Origin: Saccharina japonica
Lineage: Eukaryota > Sar > Phaeophyceae > Laminariales > Laminariaceae
Assembly: GCA_008828725.1 (NCBI GenBank)
Contig: MEHQ01001636.1
Coordinates: 413,586-477,585, forward strand
Direction of reading: 5' to 3'
Length of the DNA: 64,000 nucleotides
The position numbers were made by a program, and so were the translations under genes. Every line of letters starts with the position of its first letter. Position 1 is the first letter of the stretch. Under the pieces are notes generated by a model. That model saw only the letters and a program-made list of their open reading frames with translations. It was not told where the DNA came from and ran no database searches. This document shows positions 1 to 10,640 of the stretch, piece after piece.

Positions 1-397
1 GGGGGACGTAGTGCCCCGCCCCCACTGCCGCCCGTCCCACCGGCGAGGGAGGAGTGTAGAAACTCCTCCCGGCGGAAACACGGCCTGCCGTAGACTGCGT
101 CTGCGTCCGGGCACCGTAGGGTCGGTGCGCACCTCCCAGCTCCCGGTTCCAACCGGAAAACTCGGCGGTCACGGACTGCCCACCGAGCTTTTTGAGGTTC
201 TTCAGGGCAATATCCACGGCGACGTGGTTGATCTCCGTAGCCCCCATCATCTTCTTGTCCGTCTCCTGGTAAATGAAAAGAGCGGCCCGTACCGGCTGCT
301 TAAGGGCAACGCACTTGTGAACGCCGGCGAGGAGCGTGGAGACCGACGCGAGCTCCCGCGAAAGCTCGCCCGGGTGCTGGCGGCACAGCTCGATTAA
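1..397 (-). CDS. partial coding exon, unknown protein, runs off left edge
   Basis: Read on the minus strand, this is an uninterrupted frame of about 132 codons that leaves the window at base 1. It starts with LIELCRQHPGELSREL and later contains the stretch GATEINHVAVDIALKNL, which looks like a helical, globular protein. The C-terminal part visible here is richer in Gly, Pro and Ser. The frame has a stop just upstream (TGA near 408-410). Immediately before codon TTA at 395-397 there is a pyrimidine-rich CAG (minus strand, 398-400), a good intron acceptor, so I read 397 as the 5' edge of an internal exon rather than a translation start. The stretch is GC-rich compared with the sequence to its right. 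I do not recognise the family; a retroelement Gag is possible. The plus-strand frame over the same bases looks like its shadow. Confidence 0.42.
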
Positions 398-559
398 CTG
401 AGTCGGGGATCAACTCCTCGATTGATGAAGCTGTGCTGTGCATGTCCATTATTGCTTCCCGCTCATAGTCGTGCGTGTGCTGCAGTAGTGCCGAGTATTT
501 GGCGGTGAACTGTGTGCGAGGTCGGGAGTGGGGCGCGGGGGGGATTTGGGGGAGGGCGA

Positions 560-880
560 ACGTCCAGGGCGTCGTATGAGTGCGTTGTACGTGTGCGTGC
601 GTGCGTGCGTGTGCCTAAAGTGTGCGTGCCGTGCGTGAGCGTGCCTTGTACGTGCGTGGTGCTTGCGTGGATCGTGCGTGTGTGTGCCGTGGTTTGTGCG
701 TGTGCAGGCGTGCGTGTGCCGTGGAGTGTGCGTGTGCGTGCCGTGGAGAGTGTGTGTATTTAGGCGTGCGCTTTTTACACCTTTTTGCGAGTGTGTACCC
801 ACGTCTGGGCGTCTAGGTCGTCGTGCGAGGGTGCGATGTGCTTGTGCGTGCCTACCCTCTCGAGTGCCGAACTTGTGCTG
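560..880. repeat. GT/GC-rich simple repeat, TGCG-like
   Basis: Irregular runs of GTGCG, TGCG and GTGTGC dominate this stretch and produce overlapping open frames on both strands (Val/Arg/Cys-rich on plus, His/Thr/Arg-rich on minus). The frames follow from the repeat composition and are not evidence of genes. Confidence 0.8.
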
Positions 881-1089
881 GCTCGTGCCTCAGCTATAGG
901 TATAACGCAATCATAACGCAAACGAATAAACCCTCGACATCGAACAAACCGAAGGGCTAAACGCTCCGCGGAGACTGTGCATAGCGTGGATTCGCTCGAT
1001 AACCCGCGCCTTTCCGTATTTGAGCGTTTTCCGCGAGCAAAGTGTCAATATGTTGTGCGTGCGAGACTCAACGCCGGATATTAATTTTA

Positions 1090-1968
1090 AGGCATTAGCC
1101 AAAAACAGGTATACCTGCGCACTTTGAGCCATTTATAGGTACGCTGCGTAATGTACACCGGAAACGGCGTCCGGGCCCGCCTGATATTGGGCCTGCGCTC
1201 CATTGTACCTACAAATGGCTCGAAGTGCGAAGGTACACCTATTCTCGGCTAATAAATCTACGTATCACCTATTTTTGGCTTCAACTGTACCTATAAATGG
1301 CTCAAACGATCACTTTTTGGCAACTGAAATATAGACAAACGGCCACACATTCACCCACGTTTGCTACGTATATGGAATGTTATTCCGGACCGCGCCAACG
1401 GCTGTGTAACTTAGACCCCCTCGTAACCGTTGGTACTACTCTGTACACGTATATATACCAAAGTTGCTCCTACTATATACTGCACGACAGTATGTGTATT
1501 GTACTTTCAGCATAATGGCATGGAAACAGTCGTCATTGTTGTTTCTCCGCATCGTATATATGAGTGTGTGCGTAGGAGGGATGTCGTACCGAATACGTAT
1601 GCATTGATTGTGTTACGATTTCTCGCTTGTAGGTAATGCGTTACAACTCCGCAGTGTCAGTGGTTGTACTGGTACGGCCGGCTGGTTGACAGTCACGGCA
1701 TTTGGTGTGGCCGCCTGTCTATAGATTCCAGTTGCAAAAAAGTGATCGTTCGAGCCATTTATAAGTACAGTTGTAGCCAAAAATAGGTGATACGTAGATT
1801 GAGTAGCCGATAATAGGCGTACCTATGCACTTTGAGCCATTCGTAGGTACAATGGAGCGCAGGCCCAATATCAGGCGGGCCAGGAAGCTGTTTCCGGTGT
1901 ACATTACGCAGTGTACCTATAAATGGCTTGAAGTGCGTAGTAGGTATACCTATTTTTGGCTAATGCCC
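1090..1968. mobile_element. MULE-type foldback element, family A copy 1
   Basis: An 879-bp element without coding capacity. Its ends are inverted: the left begins AGGCATTAGCC and the right ends GGCTAATGCCC. About 230 bp of each end is inverted, built from modules such as AGCCAAAAACAGGTATACC, GAGCCATTTATAGGTAC and AATGTACACCGGAAACG. The flanks TTAATTTTA (1081-1089) and TTCATTTTA (1969-1977) match at 8 of 9 bases, which fits the 9-bp target duplication typical of Mutator-like elements. A second copy of both arms and interior lies at 31465-32292 in the opposite orientation. The transposase would have to be supplied from elsewhere. Confidence 0.75.
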
Positions 1969-1977
1969 TTCATTTTA

Positions 1978-2830
1978 ATGTGGGTTGAATATGACGGTTT
2001 ACTTCCCCTATATGGAGAAACTCGGTAAATATTTTGGATTTTTTATTTTGTTTTTGGATTTTTGGATTTATTCGGAAGTTCCTCGGAATTTTTCGAGAAT
2101 TTGGGAAATGTTTTTGGAATTTTGGGGATAATCGGATTTTTTTTTTTGAAATATTCGGGAAACATTTTAGTGTTAGATTCGGAAAATGTTGGAATTTGTT
2201 CGAATATTTTCGAATAAAAAAATTATTTTGACTATTAATAAACTGAAATGTGTCCACGTACGTACTGTTTGCAGACGTACGTGCACTGTTGTGTTTTCGT
2301 GCGTGCGCAGACTATGGGCGCATGACGTAGGTGAGATGTACGGGTCTCGGGGTTTTTGTTACGTACGTACGCGCGTACTATCTTGCACTAAATCTTCTCC
2401 GGGGTGTACGTACGTGAATATCAGGTCTGCTGGTGGAGGGCCTCGTGCGTGTGCTTTGCTCGTGCGTGTGCTACTTCGAGTATGATTGTCCTCTTCTTTG
2501 TATACGTGTTATGGTTGCCGAGGGCCTGGTATGATACTGTGTACATGCCGGGCGTGCTGCCTGGTGCAGCAGTATGGGCGTGGATATGGCGTGGATGGGG
2601 CAACATGCATCTGATTACCAAGTTAAAAGAGAAAGGGTACGAGTACACGATTCTGGTGGGCCGACGTGTGACACCCTCGGGGGCCTGCGTCAGACAACAA
2701 CACCCCGGCTCACTCATAGAGCAGAAGAATACCTGTATAATATACACGGACTACGACGGATACTACGGATACCTCTTTTGCAGACTGCAAACAAGTAAAC
2801 CAAAACTTCCTGTCTGTACTTACTAATTGT
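1978..2830. other. intergenic, no gene seen
   Basis: AT-rich at 2030-2240 with repeated TTTTTGGAATTT-like words, then mixed sequence with scattered TACGTACG motifs. The short open frames here carry no recognisable protein. At 2820-2842 the plus strand has a good acceptor-like pyrimidine tract ending CTACAG (see findings). Confidence 0.5.
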
Positions 2831-2912
2831 TTTTACCTACAGAGACCCGCTTCGAACCTTCCAGCACCTGCGTGCCCCCGCTCGTTCACGACTACTCCAA
2901 CTTGCTGCTGTA

Positions 2913-3830
2913 CTACGGCCGTATTCTGCGGGCAGTCGGGACTGGGGCCGTGAAGATGAGCTGTGCGGCCAGATACAGCAGGATATAGTTTTGCACCAAC
3001 AAGCGGGTCTCTCGTGTACTCACAAACCAACTGTTTCTATGACAGACGATTTTGCGGATGACTCCCACCTGAACATTCCCGGAGATGGCCGTAAGCGGTG
3101 GCTCCTCCGGACTCGATGTCGTCGCCGGTGTCGACGAGAAAATCTCCACCACCAAAGCAAGATCGCCGAACTCGCTGTCCGATGCCCTCGCCCGCTTGTC
3201 GACGTGAAGCTGGTCGACCGAGAACCCAGGACCGAAAGGAGCCACAGGTGCCAACTCCGGAACGGGAGGAAGGGCGATGCTGCTGGGTGTCGGGATCGGT
3301 TGGAGGGGAATGGCTGAGGGAAAAACGGCGCGGTCGTCGAGGGAGAGCAGCCCCCCGTTGGCGGTGCACTTCCACAGGTAGTCCCCTGTGGCCTGTGCCA
3401 GGACTCGCTTGGCGTTCCTGCCTTCCATGGGGTTGGAGGCCGCGCCTGCTGCTGGTTGTCCTCGCGCCGTCATGTCGAGGTGGAAAATATTCGCTCGCTC
3501 GTCCGACGAACCCGTCTCCATGACCTCTGCGCAAGTCACTACGACCTGGTTGAGGGTCAGCTGGTCAGCTGTGGCTCGTTCCCCACGAGCGAGGACGAAG
3601 CGCTCCAAGACGGGGACGGGCAGGCCGTCCTCCTGCGAGTGGTGGCGGCCGTGTATGCGTCGAGGCTCGCGAAGGTTGAAGCTGAGGAAAAGTCCATCGT
3701 TGAAAGGCTGGTCGGAGGAAAGTGTTGGTATTGGAGTTGGGGTTGGAAGTACTAGAAACGGGAAATACAATGGGTGAAGCCCTGTGCCGCGCGGTGGTGC
3801 ATGGGCGAAGGCTGCTGTTGAGCGTCTCAA
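2913..3830 (-). CDS. GC-rich open frame, hypothetical exon
   Basis: A 306-codon open frame on the minus strand with no ATG near its beginning; the first in-frame Met is about 100 codons in. It is therefore more likely an exon than a complete gene. Several pyrimidine-tract/AG acceptors lie at its 5' side around 3690-3760 (minus strand). Near the 3' side a strong donor, GTGAGTA at about 3017-3023, follows the residues CHRNSWF, so the coding part probably spans roughly 3024-3715. The most protein-like part reads TADQLTLNQVVVTCAEVMET and later KRVLAQATGDYLWKC; a Pro-rich linker follows. No domain is recognised. The same DNA is also open on the plus strand over shorter spans (for example 3456-3755), so the strand is not certain. 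Confidence 0.35.
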   Translation of the reverse strand: MRRSTAAFAHAPPRGTGLHPLYFPFLVLPTPTPIPTLSSDQPFNDGLFLSFNLREPRRIHGRHHSQEDGLPVPVLERFVLARGERATADQLTLNQVVVTCAEVMETGSSDERANIFHLDMTARGQPAAGAASNPMEGRNAKRVLAQATGDYLWKCTANGGLLSLDDRAVFPSAIPLQPIPTPSSIALPPVPELAPVAPFGPGFSVDQLHVDKRARASDSEFGDLALVVEIFSSTPATTSSPEEPPLTAISGNVQVGVIRKIVCHRNSWFVSTRETRLLVQNYILLYLAAQLIFTAPVPTARRIRP

Positions 3831-3899
3831 ATAACCTCGTCTTTTGGAGAAGAAAGATTGATGACCACTGAACTCGAGGGGGGACTTTTAACGGTCCCA

Positions 3900-4330
3900 T
3901 AATGAGACCTCACCTTTGGGCCGGGTTAGGGGACCCTTCGAGAACGTTCCCCAACTCGTTCCTGGGTAATATCACAGGTATGATATTACCCCTTGGGTAC
4001 GATGTTTAGGTATTCTAAGCGCTAAGCCAACATGTTATCTCGTCTTGAGGGATATTATGATACTCAGAACATTCCTTTGGGCTTACGAAGCCTCGGTGCT
4101 ACTGCCTATCTGATCTGCCGAAGGAAACTTCAGTACACGATAATAATATTAGGTTCACCTGTATATTTATTTCTCAACCCTTCTATAGCCCTAGGGTACC
4201 ACATCACATTAGCCCACCCTGAACAGTCGTATATGCAGACCACACCATGGTCGATGGATAATAACAAAGTTCATCCCAAAAGACAGAGGAACGGGGGGCT
4301 ATTCGAAACAACCAAATGAGGCACAGTAAA
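3900..4330. other. intergenic, no gene seen
   Basis: Mixed-composition sequence between the GC-rich open frame and the repeat block. An open frame of 95 codons at 4032-4319 has no recognisable features. Confidence 0.5.
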
Positions 4331-4740
4331 TCCTACATAAACCAGGCGTATGAAGTACTACTGTAGGGCATACCGGTACGAATTATTGAGCAAAACGTTT
4401 ACGTACTAAATGCTATATACCTGGTATACCAGATAGGCTGTACGGGGCCATGCTTATTCCAATAAAAAACTCAATCGAGGCAATATTAATTATTGTATTG
4501 AAACGTCCCATACTAAATCCTATATAAGCCAGGTAGGAGGTACGAAGTCATAACATTTCCTATAAAAGAACGATATACTATACCAGATAGGCGGTGAGCA
4601 CATGCTCATTGCTATACGACACTAAAACGTAATCGAGGCCATACTAATTCATATATAAACAATGGTCTACACTAAATCCTATACAAAACAGGTAGGGGGT
4701 ACGAATCCATACCATTTCCTGTGAAATAAATATGTTATAC
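4330..4740. repeat. irregular tandem repeat, about 170-bp period
   Basis: Phrases such as ACTAAATCCTATATAAGCCA, CCAGGTAGGAGGTACGAAG, TATACCAGATAGGC and AATCGAGGC recur two to three times in the same order. Units are diverged and unequal in length. No coding potential. Confidence 0.55.
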
Positions 4741-4742
4741 TA

Positions 4743-5025
4743 GTGCCGTGCTGCTCTGCTACGTGCAGCTCAGCTGTCTGCGTGGCCTAGAGGGCTGTTC
4801 ATCCATACATAACGGGGTTTACTTACAGATATGTAGGCGATATTGGCGTAGGGGACAATAAAACAAAACCAACCCGAAAAAACCGAGTCGGTTTTTCGGT
4901 TTCGGGTTTTTGGGTAACCGAAAAACCGACTAAAACAAGTCGGGTTTCGGTTGCGAAAAACCGACAAAAAACCGACCGAAAAAGAGACTTTCTTATTTCG
5001 GTCCAAACCCCGTCTGCCTCCTCAA
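4743..5025 (-). mobile_element. hAT-like end fragment, same family as 35452-37263
   Basis: On the minus strand this starts with CGGGGTTTGGACCGAAAT near 5015-5025 and continues with CCGAAAAACCGAC-type subterminal words, matching the left end of the element at 35452. The inner part (4743-4860) is the reverse complement of 35750-35830, with shared words CCTCTAGGCCAC and GTAGCAGAGCAGCA. Only one end is present, so it is a truncated copy. Confidence 0.55.
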
Positions 5026-5494
5026 GACGGCACACCTACATGGCGTCCGCCATACCATGTCTCCTCCATGGTAGGCATGTTCGCACTGTACTAGCTTTTG
5101 TGTTTCGAAACGCGTGTGTGTGTAGTGTGTTCTACATTCCACACAAACTGCAGTGTAGCCGCCCCCGAGTTCCTTGATTCCTCGGAGCTTCTGCGCGTAC
5201 TAGCCACACCTAAGTGCAGATAGATGCCGTCGGCTAACCCCGCCTCCTCCACGGTAGGCATACTCGTACCGTCCTTCAACCTACCCGTGTACCCGTCAAG
5301 GCTGAAAATAAAATGTGTTCACACTTAACTTCAGTGTAACACTTTCCCGGAATGATTTCATCACTGCGTAGAACTATGGACTGAGGAGTAAAAGACACCT
5401 ACCAGCAGGACTTCGAAATTGCCACAGAATAGAGGGCATGATAACCACCTTCACGCTTGCCCCTGTAGAACAAGTCAAGTGATTGCAGAGTGTG

Positions 5495-6041
5495 CTATAA
5501 ATCGTCGGCCACAACGATCAACTGGAGAGTGCTCGGCCAGAGTGCTCCCCTCAACCCTTGGTTGAAATGCCCCCCAAAGGTGAGCTGCTCGAGGAAAGCC
5601 GGCGACTGCACTCCAGTGATCTCCTAGTCGAAGTATGCACCGAACTCCAGACTTTCCACCGAGTCGGGCCACGCCACTACTTGCACGCTATCGTCGAACC
5701 TCTCCCCAAATACCGCGTGTGTCCTCGACACCGATGAGAGAGCGCATATATCAAGAGTATAAAGCACGCTTGACAACATGTCCCACGTGATGCCCAGCAC
5801 TCGGATCTCTGGCACGCGCGTCCCATGAGAGCCAACTCGTTAATGTCGGGAAGTGCTTCGACACCAGCCCCCATCGGCGTGGGGGGGGTGTTGTCGTACA
5901 CGATCAATTTTGCGCGAGGCAGCCTTCGCACATACATATTTGCAGACCTGCAAAGACGTTTCCTGGGGCTGTTTGGTAGACGTGTACCACCTCTCTCCAT
6001 CCATGTTGTTGAAAACGACGGGTAGGCCGGCCTGTATCATG
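5495..6041 (-). pseudogene. FNIP-repeat protein fragment, broken
   Basis: FNIP repeats are about 22-residue leucine-rich-like units with the core P-x-S-L-x-x-L-x-F-G-x-x-F-N-Q. On the minus strand, 5815 to 5495 reads VFGERFDDSVQVV, then WPDSVESLEFGAYFD, an in-frame TAG (5624-5626), then FLEQLTFGGHFNQGL, WPSTLQLIV and a stop at 5495-5497. That is two to three consecutive FNIP units. Upstream, in another frame, comes KLIVYDNTPPTPMGAGVEAL followed by PDINELALMG (about 5825-5925). Further up, in a third frame, an ATG at about 6038-6040 begins MIQAGLPVVFNNMDGERWY. The pieces follow each other in protein order but need at least two frame changes and one stop read-through, so this is a decayed or fragmentary gene. 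FNIP proteins often also have an F-box; none is visible here. Confidence 0.6.
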
Positions 6042-6099
6042 CTGATGGAGGCTTACAGCGGTGCGTCGACGCTAAAGTACGAAGTAAAGTAGTACAAAA

Positions 6100-6640
6100 A
6101 TATCAAATGGCATGGTTAAAGCAACGGATTATGGTTGCTTAATTAAGTATACTTATTTCCTTAGAAAGAAAATAAGCAAGACAAAGCTGCTTTGATTATG
6201 CTTGGACTAAAAACAACCTAAACATACGTGTATAAACATATTGTATACGATATAGAATGGATGGGGGTAGATAAAATTAATATATTAACTACTTGAGCTA
6301 GTGTGGATTAATAAATTTTGCGAAAGAGGGAGAAGAATATAACAACATGTTTTAGGTAGGTTGTTCGTGGTATGGGGGGGTATAAATAATTGATTTAGCG
6401 AAAAAGGGAGAATGATCGATATTTGCCTATCGACCGACGGTCATACCCGTCTCCACACATGCGCACTCTGCTGCCTAGCCTGGGTTTCTTAGGCGTTCCA
6501 TAGTCTACCGTCTGGTCCCGTTCAGAAGAGACTGCTGTATACCTGTGGGTACAATTAATTAATTTAGCGGAAGAGGGAGAATCATATGATTCAGCATGTT
6601 TATGTAGTTGCTTACCAACACTACTCGTATTATACTATTA
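6100..6640. repeat. dispersed repeat block (family K)
   Basis: Contains GGATGGGGGTAGATAAAATT and CTTGAGCTAGTGTGGATTAA, which recur at 15595-15660 and 20955-21030. It also contains GGTTGTTCGTGGTATGGGGG followed by TATAAATAATTGATTTAGCG, whose reverse complement recurs at 27640-27700 and 31045-31080. No coding potential. Confidence 0.55.
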
Positions 6641-6870
6641 ATAGATACGTGCCGCGACCGAAGTATCACATACAGCTTGCAAATGTGAGCTTCGACGAAA
6701 TCATTGATCCCAAGCTACAGTAGCTGTCATTTTTATTTTTATTTTATATAAATAGTTTGGTACGTAAACTATACGTACACTACCTAACAGGCATGTTTTT
6801 TCGTACTACCTGGAAAGGCATGTTATTGCGTAGTAGGGGGGTGGGCGCTGAAAACCGTTTACGACGAGCC
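6640..6870 (-). repeat. dispersed repeat family J, copy 1
   Basis: On the minus strand the order is TTTTCAGCGCCCACC, CTACTACGCAATAACATGCC, TTTCCAGGTAGTACG and a core GATTTCGTCGAAGCTCACAT followed by TTGCAAGCTGTATGTGATAC. The same order is found on the plus strand at 20440-20660. The core alone also occurs near 16220-16280 and 35685-35750. Ends are not defined. Confidence 0.6.
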
Positions 6871-7369
6871 CATCCATGCACGAGTATGTGAACAACCTTC
6901 CACGCAGACATGATGTGGGGTTTGTTCGTGGTATGCGGTAGCTTGATACAACAGGTTTTCCGGTCTTGGGGGTTTCATGTATTGTGGGGTTTCGTATTAT
7001 GTAGCGAGGAATTATTTAGTATGCCTCGCGGATGAAGAGAGGGAGCTGCCCCGAGAGGCAGTCGGCGATAATGATGATGCGACCTGGGCTTTGATAGAAT
7101 GATACTGCCTGTCTATATGTGAGTGGTGCAGCCGGTGACAACGTTGGTGCGGCTTCCCTCCTGTGTGTGGTTTATGTGGTGTGACCTCTGACAAGAACGG
7201 TATTGGCTCATCTGGTGTGTGTTTGGTATTTGGTGTACCAGTGTACTTTATCTACTACTTCTCCTTGACGACCCATGGTATAGGCACGCGGGTACAAAGA
7301 ACGCGTTTGACAGCGGTTATACAAACAGGGTTGTACCGCTATATAACGGCCGATTTCGACGCATGCTAC

Positions 7370-7605
7370 GTTAGAGGTGCACCATGTTTTTTCTGAGCTC
7401 CTCACCTAAGGAGCATCACGCCTCACCGAAAAAAACTTTTTTGGAGGAAAATAAAAGTGCTGCCGGACGAGAAATCTCATGAACGAAGTATACTCTGAAA
7501 CATTATTCGTCACAAAAATGAAAGTCCGACGAATTTGGGTTAAGGAACCCGATCGTTCAGAAAACGATTAATCCAAAAAGTGCTATCTCTACCGTAGCAC
7601 GCGTC
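7370..7605. repeat. dispersed repeat family O, copy 1
   Basis: Two parts recur elsewhere. GGTGCACCATGTTTTTTCTG with GAGCTCCTCACC matches 36025-36075 in reverse. GGGTTAAGGAACCCGATCG, TTCAGAAAACGATT and CTACCGTAGCACGCGTC match 22645-22730 and, in reverse, 35830-35905. The part at 35990-36050 has a hairpin GAGCTCCT/AGGAGCTC. It is likely a degenerate DNA transposon. Confidence 0.5.
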
Positions 7606-7609
7606 TTTC

Positions 7610-8100
7610 CCTAATTGAGAATTGCCTTTCCGATGACAATGATAATCGATTGTAGTAGTTTGTTGTTTTTAGGAGTTAGTTGTATTTCGCTCACAATCAA
7701 AATCTAACCCATAACATATTGTGTTCCTCGATGGTAGGTATCGATCCACAAACACCAAATTCGAAATTAGCCTTGGCAGGCTCGTAAAACAGAGGATATA
7801 ACGGAATTGGTATTGAGGAGCGAGGTACCTCGCCGATATATCCCGGTTTCCTTTGTATCTTCGATATCTTGAGACTGCCAATACCGATTTTGTTTTTGTT
7901 TTCTGTCATCGACGGCTGTCACAAACGACAATAATTTACAGTGACATTTTTTACTGTGAGGGATGTACATCTCTTACAATCCAAAACCCATTATTTGCGA
8001 TTGACATTCTCGTCGGAAAAGCAATTCTCAATTTGGCAAATCGGCTGTTATATGTGGTCATTATGTAGCAGGGGTTTGGCACCCCGCCGCATCGCCCGAT
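7610..8100. mobile_element. non-autonomous element, family C copy 1
   Basis: The left end has GAGAATTGCCTTTCCGATGA and the right end the inverted counterpart TCGGAAAAGCAATTCTCAAT. The right side continues outward with AAATCGGCTGTTATATG and AGCAGGGGTTTGGCACCCC. Interior phrases (CTCGTAAAACAGAGGATATA, TCTTGAGACTGCCAATACCG, GTCATCGACGGCTGTCACAA) are shared with the copies at 17037-18850 and 19470-20395. No coding frame is shared between the copies, so it looks non-autonomous. Confidence 0.6.
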
Positions 8101-10640
8101 CCATACCTTACACTTGGTATGTGTGTTTTGCGCAGATAAACAAAATGCAAATTGATTGGGCCCGTTATTATCGAAGGGTGAGTTGTTCAACGTTTCCGGT
8201 TTATTTTTCTTCTTTCGCAAAATATATGCCTAAGAAGTGGAAAACCGTAAGCGTTTTTTTATGTTTTGCATTCTCTGTTCAAGTTTTCAGAATTATGATT
8301 TATTCTAAATATGCTCGTATATCTTAGGAAATATTGAAACGCAGAATATTCTCGGAAGAATGAGATAATGTGAGTTTTGTACGTACGTAAGAAGTTTAGC
8401 CAATCAGATGAATGCAGCGATACATCGTAGTATGAATCGTGGCCCTCGGTACACACCTGGTTCAGAGCGTAGTTGTGACCAGCACGTGATAGCGCATTGC
8501 AGCAGAGTCAGAGCTACATGTCCAAGGTGTGTTATAGACTAGTTTTGAGTTCGAGCATTGCGCGGGCGAGTTTTCCATGAGGTTTGAGTGCTTGATGGCT
8601 TGAGGAACTCGCGAGGCGATATATTTGCGTATCATATGATATTCTCGTACGTATCTGCCGCCAGCTTTTTGTTTCTCGATCTCGGTGTTCATGCGCATTT
8701 TGGCGATGACCCGATGGCTCGAATCACGTGCGAGCCAGGGCATCGAACGAAGGTAGACAGGCCATAATATTCATGATGATCCTAACACCCAGAGTTGTCT
8801 TCGAGCTTGACAGCTTGACCGCGTGTTGGGAACGACGTCGCTCAACAGCTAGCTACTCCTGTTTATTTTTTTTTGGTGTCCGGAAAACATCATACCGGTA
8901 TGCTTTGTCTTTGTTCAGGATATTTTCCCACTTTCGTTTCTCTTTCAATATATCTGGGCTGCTGGCGCGTACTGTATGCTGTGCCGGTCATAGCCGGTGC
9001 GACTTGCGTTAGTTATTTGCGGGCGATCGTGGTACGTCGCCGGCTGTCGGTTGTCGTTCTGCCTCTTTTAATGTTTCGCATATTCGTGGTATCCACCGAG
9101 TGGCGTACAAGGTCGTACAAGCAGGTACATGTCTTGTTAGCTTTGATACAGCAGCAGTGGTTGTGTTCCACACTACAGCAGTAACTGCAGTCAAACAGCT
9201 ACCTGTTTACAAATCTGTTGACTTCCCAGGAATCTCAGGCTGAGTTTCTTGCTGGGCGCTTTCTTGTCAAGTAGCATGTACTACACCTAAAACGAGCACG
9301 TACTCAAAGTACCAGTCTCGTGATTTTTTTTTCGTATTAATCAATGCGAGTACGTATAATACATTCTATATACCTACCCGTACTCGTAGTACGTGCGAGC
9401 GATGTATACCAGGCAGGTTGCAGTACAGGCCCATGAATGAGAACGAGCCCAATTAAGAACAAAAGGCTTACTTTTAGAGTACGCAAAGTAAATTGATTAA
9501 GAAAAAGTCCTTAGCGGCGAGCGCTACACCAAATCCTATATACTAGCCTATGCTCAAGGTAGTTTAAAGATGGTGCCACAATAGGGATCTAAGGCTTGCT
9601 CAGATTAGGTGTTTCTTATAGGCCGGCCCATACTACTGCTGTACTGACTTGTGAATGGCTACGAGTGCAGCAGTTGTTAAAAGGTGGTAACAGCAGTCCC
9701 TTCTTTCGGGAGAGGCGGTTGCGTATATCCGGCGGTGTGTATGATACCTCGCATATTCCTATACCCGGTACAGCAGTGCGAGTACAGCATATTCATATTA
9801 AATCTAACTTTATCCCCGCGAGATATACAGAAGTGCGAGTAGTCCAAAAATTCGGCACAGCCGAAACGCTAATAGTACCAGTCGAGTACTTCTTGCATCG
9901 CGTTCTGTGATGTACCGGGGCATACCGAGAAAATTTGCAGGCATGTATTACACATGACCCCAACTATGCGTCGAAGGTTACCGGCAACACCAGAACAGCG
10001 CAAAATTGATGTTGCTACGCTGTTCTTGCAAAAAAAAGCTGATCCGCTGATGTGATTTCAGCAGGGGGGGGATGCGCGCTTTGATAGGCTTTGCAATGTG
10101 TACCTCTGGTTCAATTGTAATTGAATACTATCAATGCTGTTTTCCCCTCGCGGTCGCGATGGGGCGCAACATGGTTTTAGATATCAACAACACGATTTAC
10201 CTTAAAACGTCCACGGCCCCGGGCGTTATTAATACACGCCTCGTTTTGCGACATGATCATATTTTGTGCCGCGTAGAAGCATAGTACCTTGTACCTGATG
10301 ATTTTGTTCGCAGGTGCTGGTTATCACAACCGGTGTGCCGGCGTTTGCGCACGTTGTCACGATCACGTGGTTGGCTCCTACAATTCGGGTAGTATAAACC
10401 CCACGTTTTATTTATTTTAATATATTTACACATATATTTTCATTTACTGTTGGCATATTCGCGCGGACATGCTTACAACCACCTCGGCGTTTCCTGGCGC
10501 ATTCTTGTAGCAAGGCGCAATCGCGTCCCCGCAACGGACGGCTGCTTTCGCGCACGTCGGCGTGCGTACCCCCGTCCGCGGGGAGGGCTGTGTGCTGTTG
10601 CGCGGGGACAACGTAACCTCTGTGTTGTCGTGATGCAATG
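8100..10640. other. intergenic, no gene seen
   Basis: Mixed sequence with short, unconvincing open frames (longest about 100 codons). Simple motifs such as GTACGTACG and CAGCAGT are scattered. I see no structured repeat or coding exon I can defend. Confidence 0.5.
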
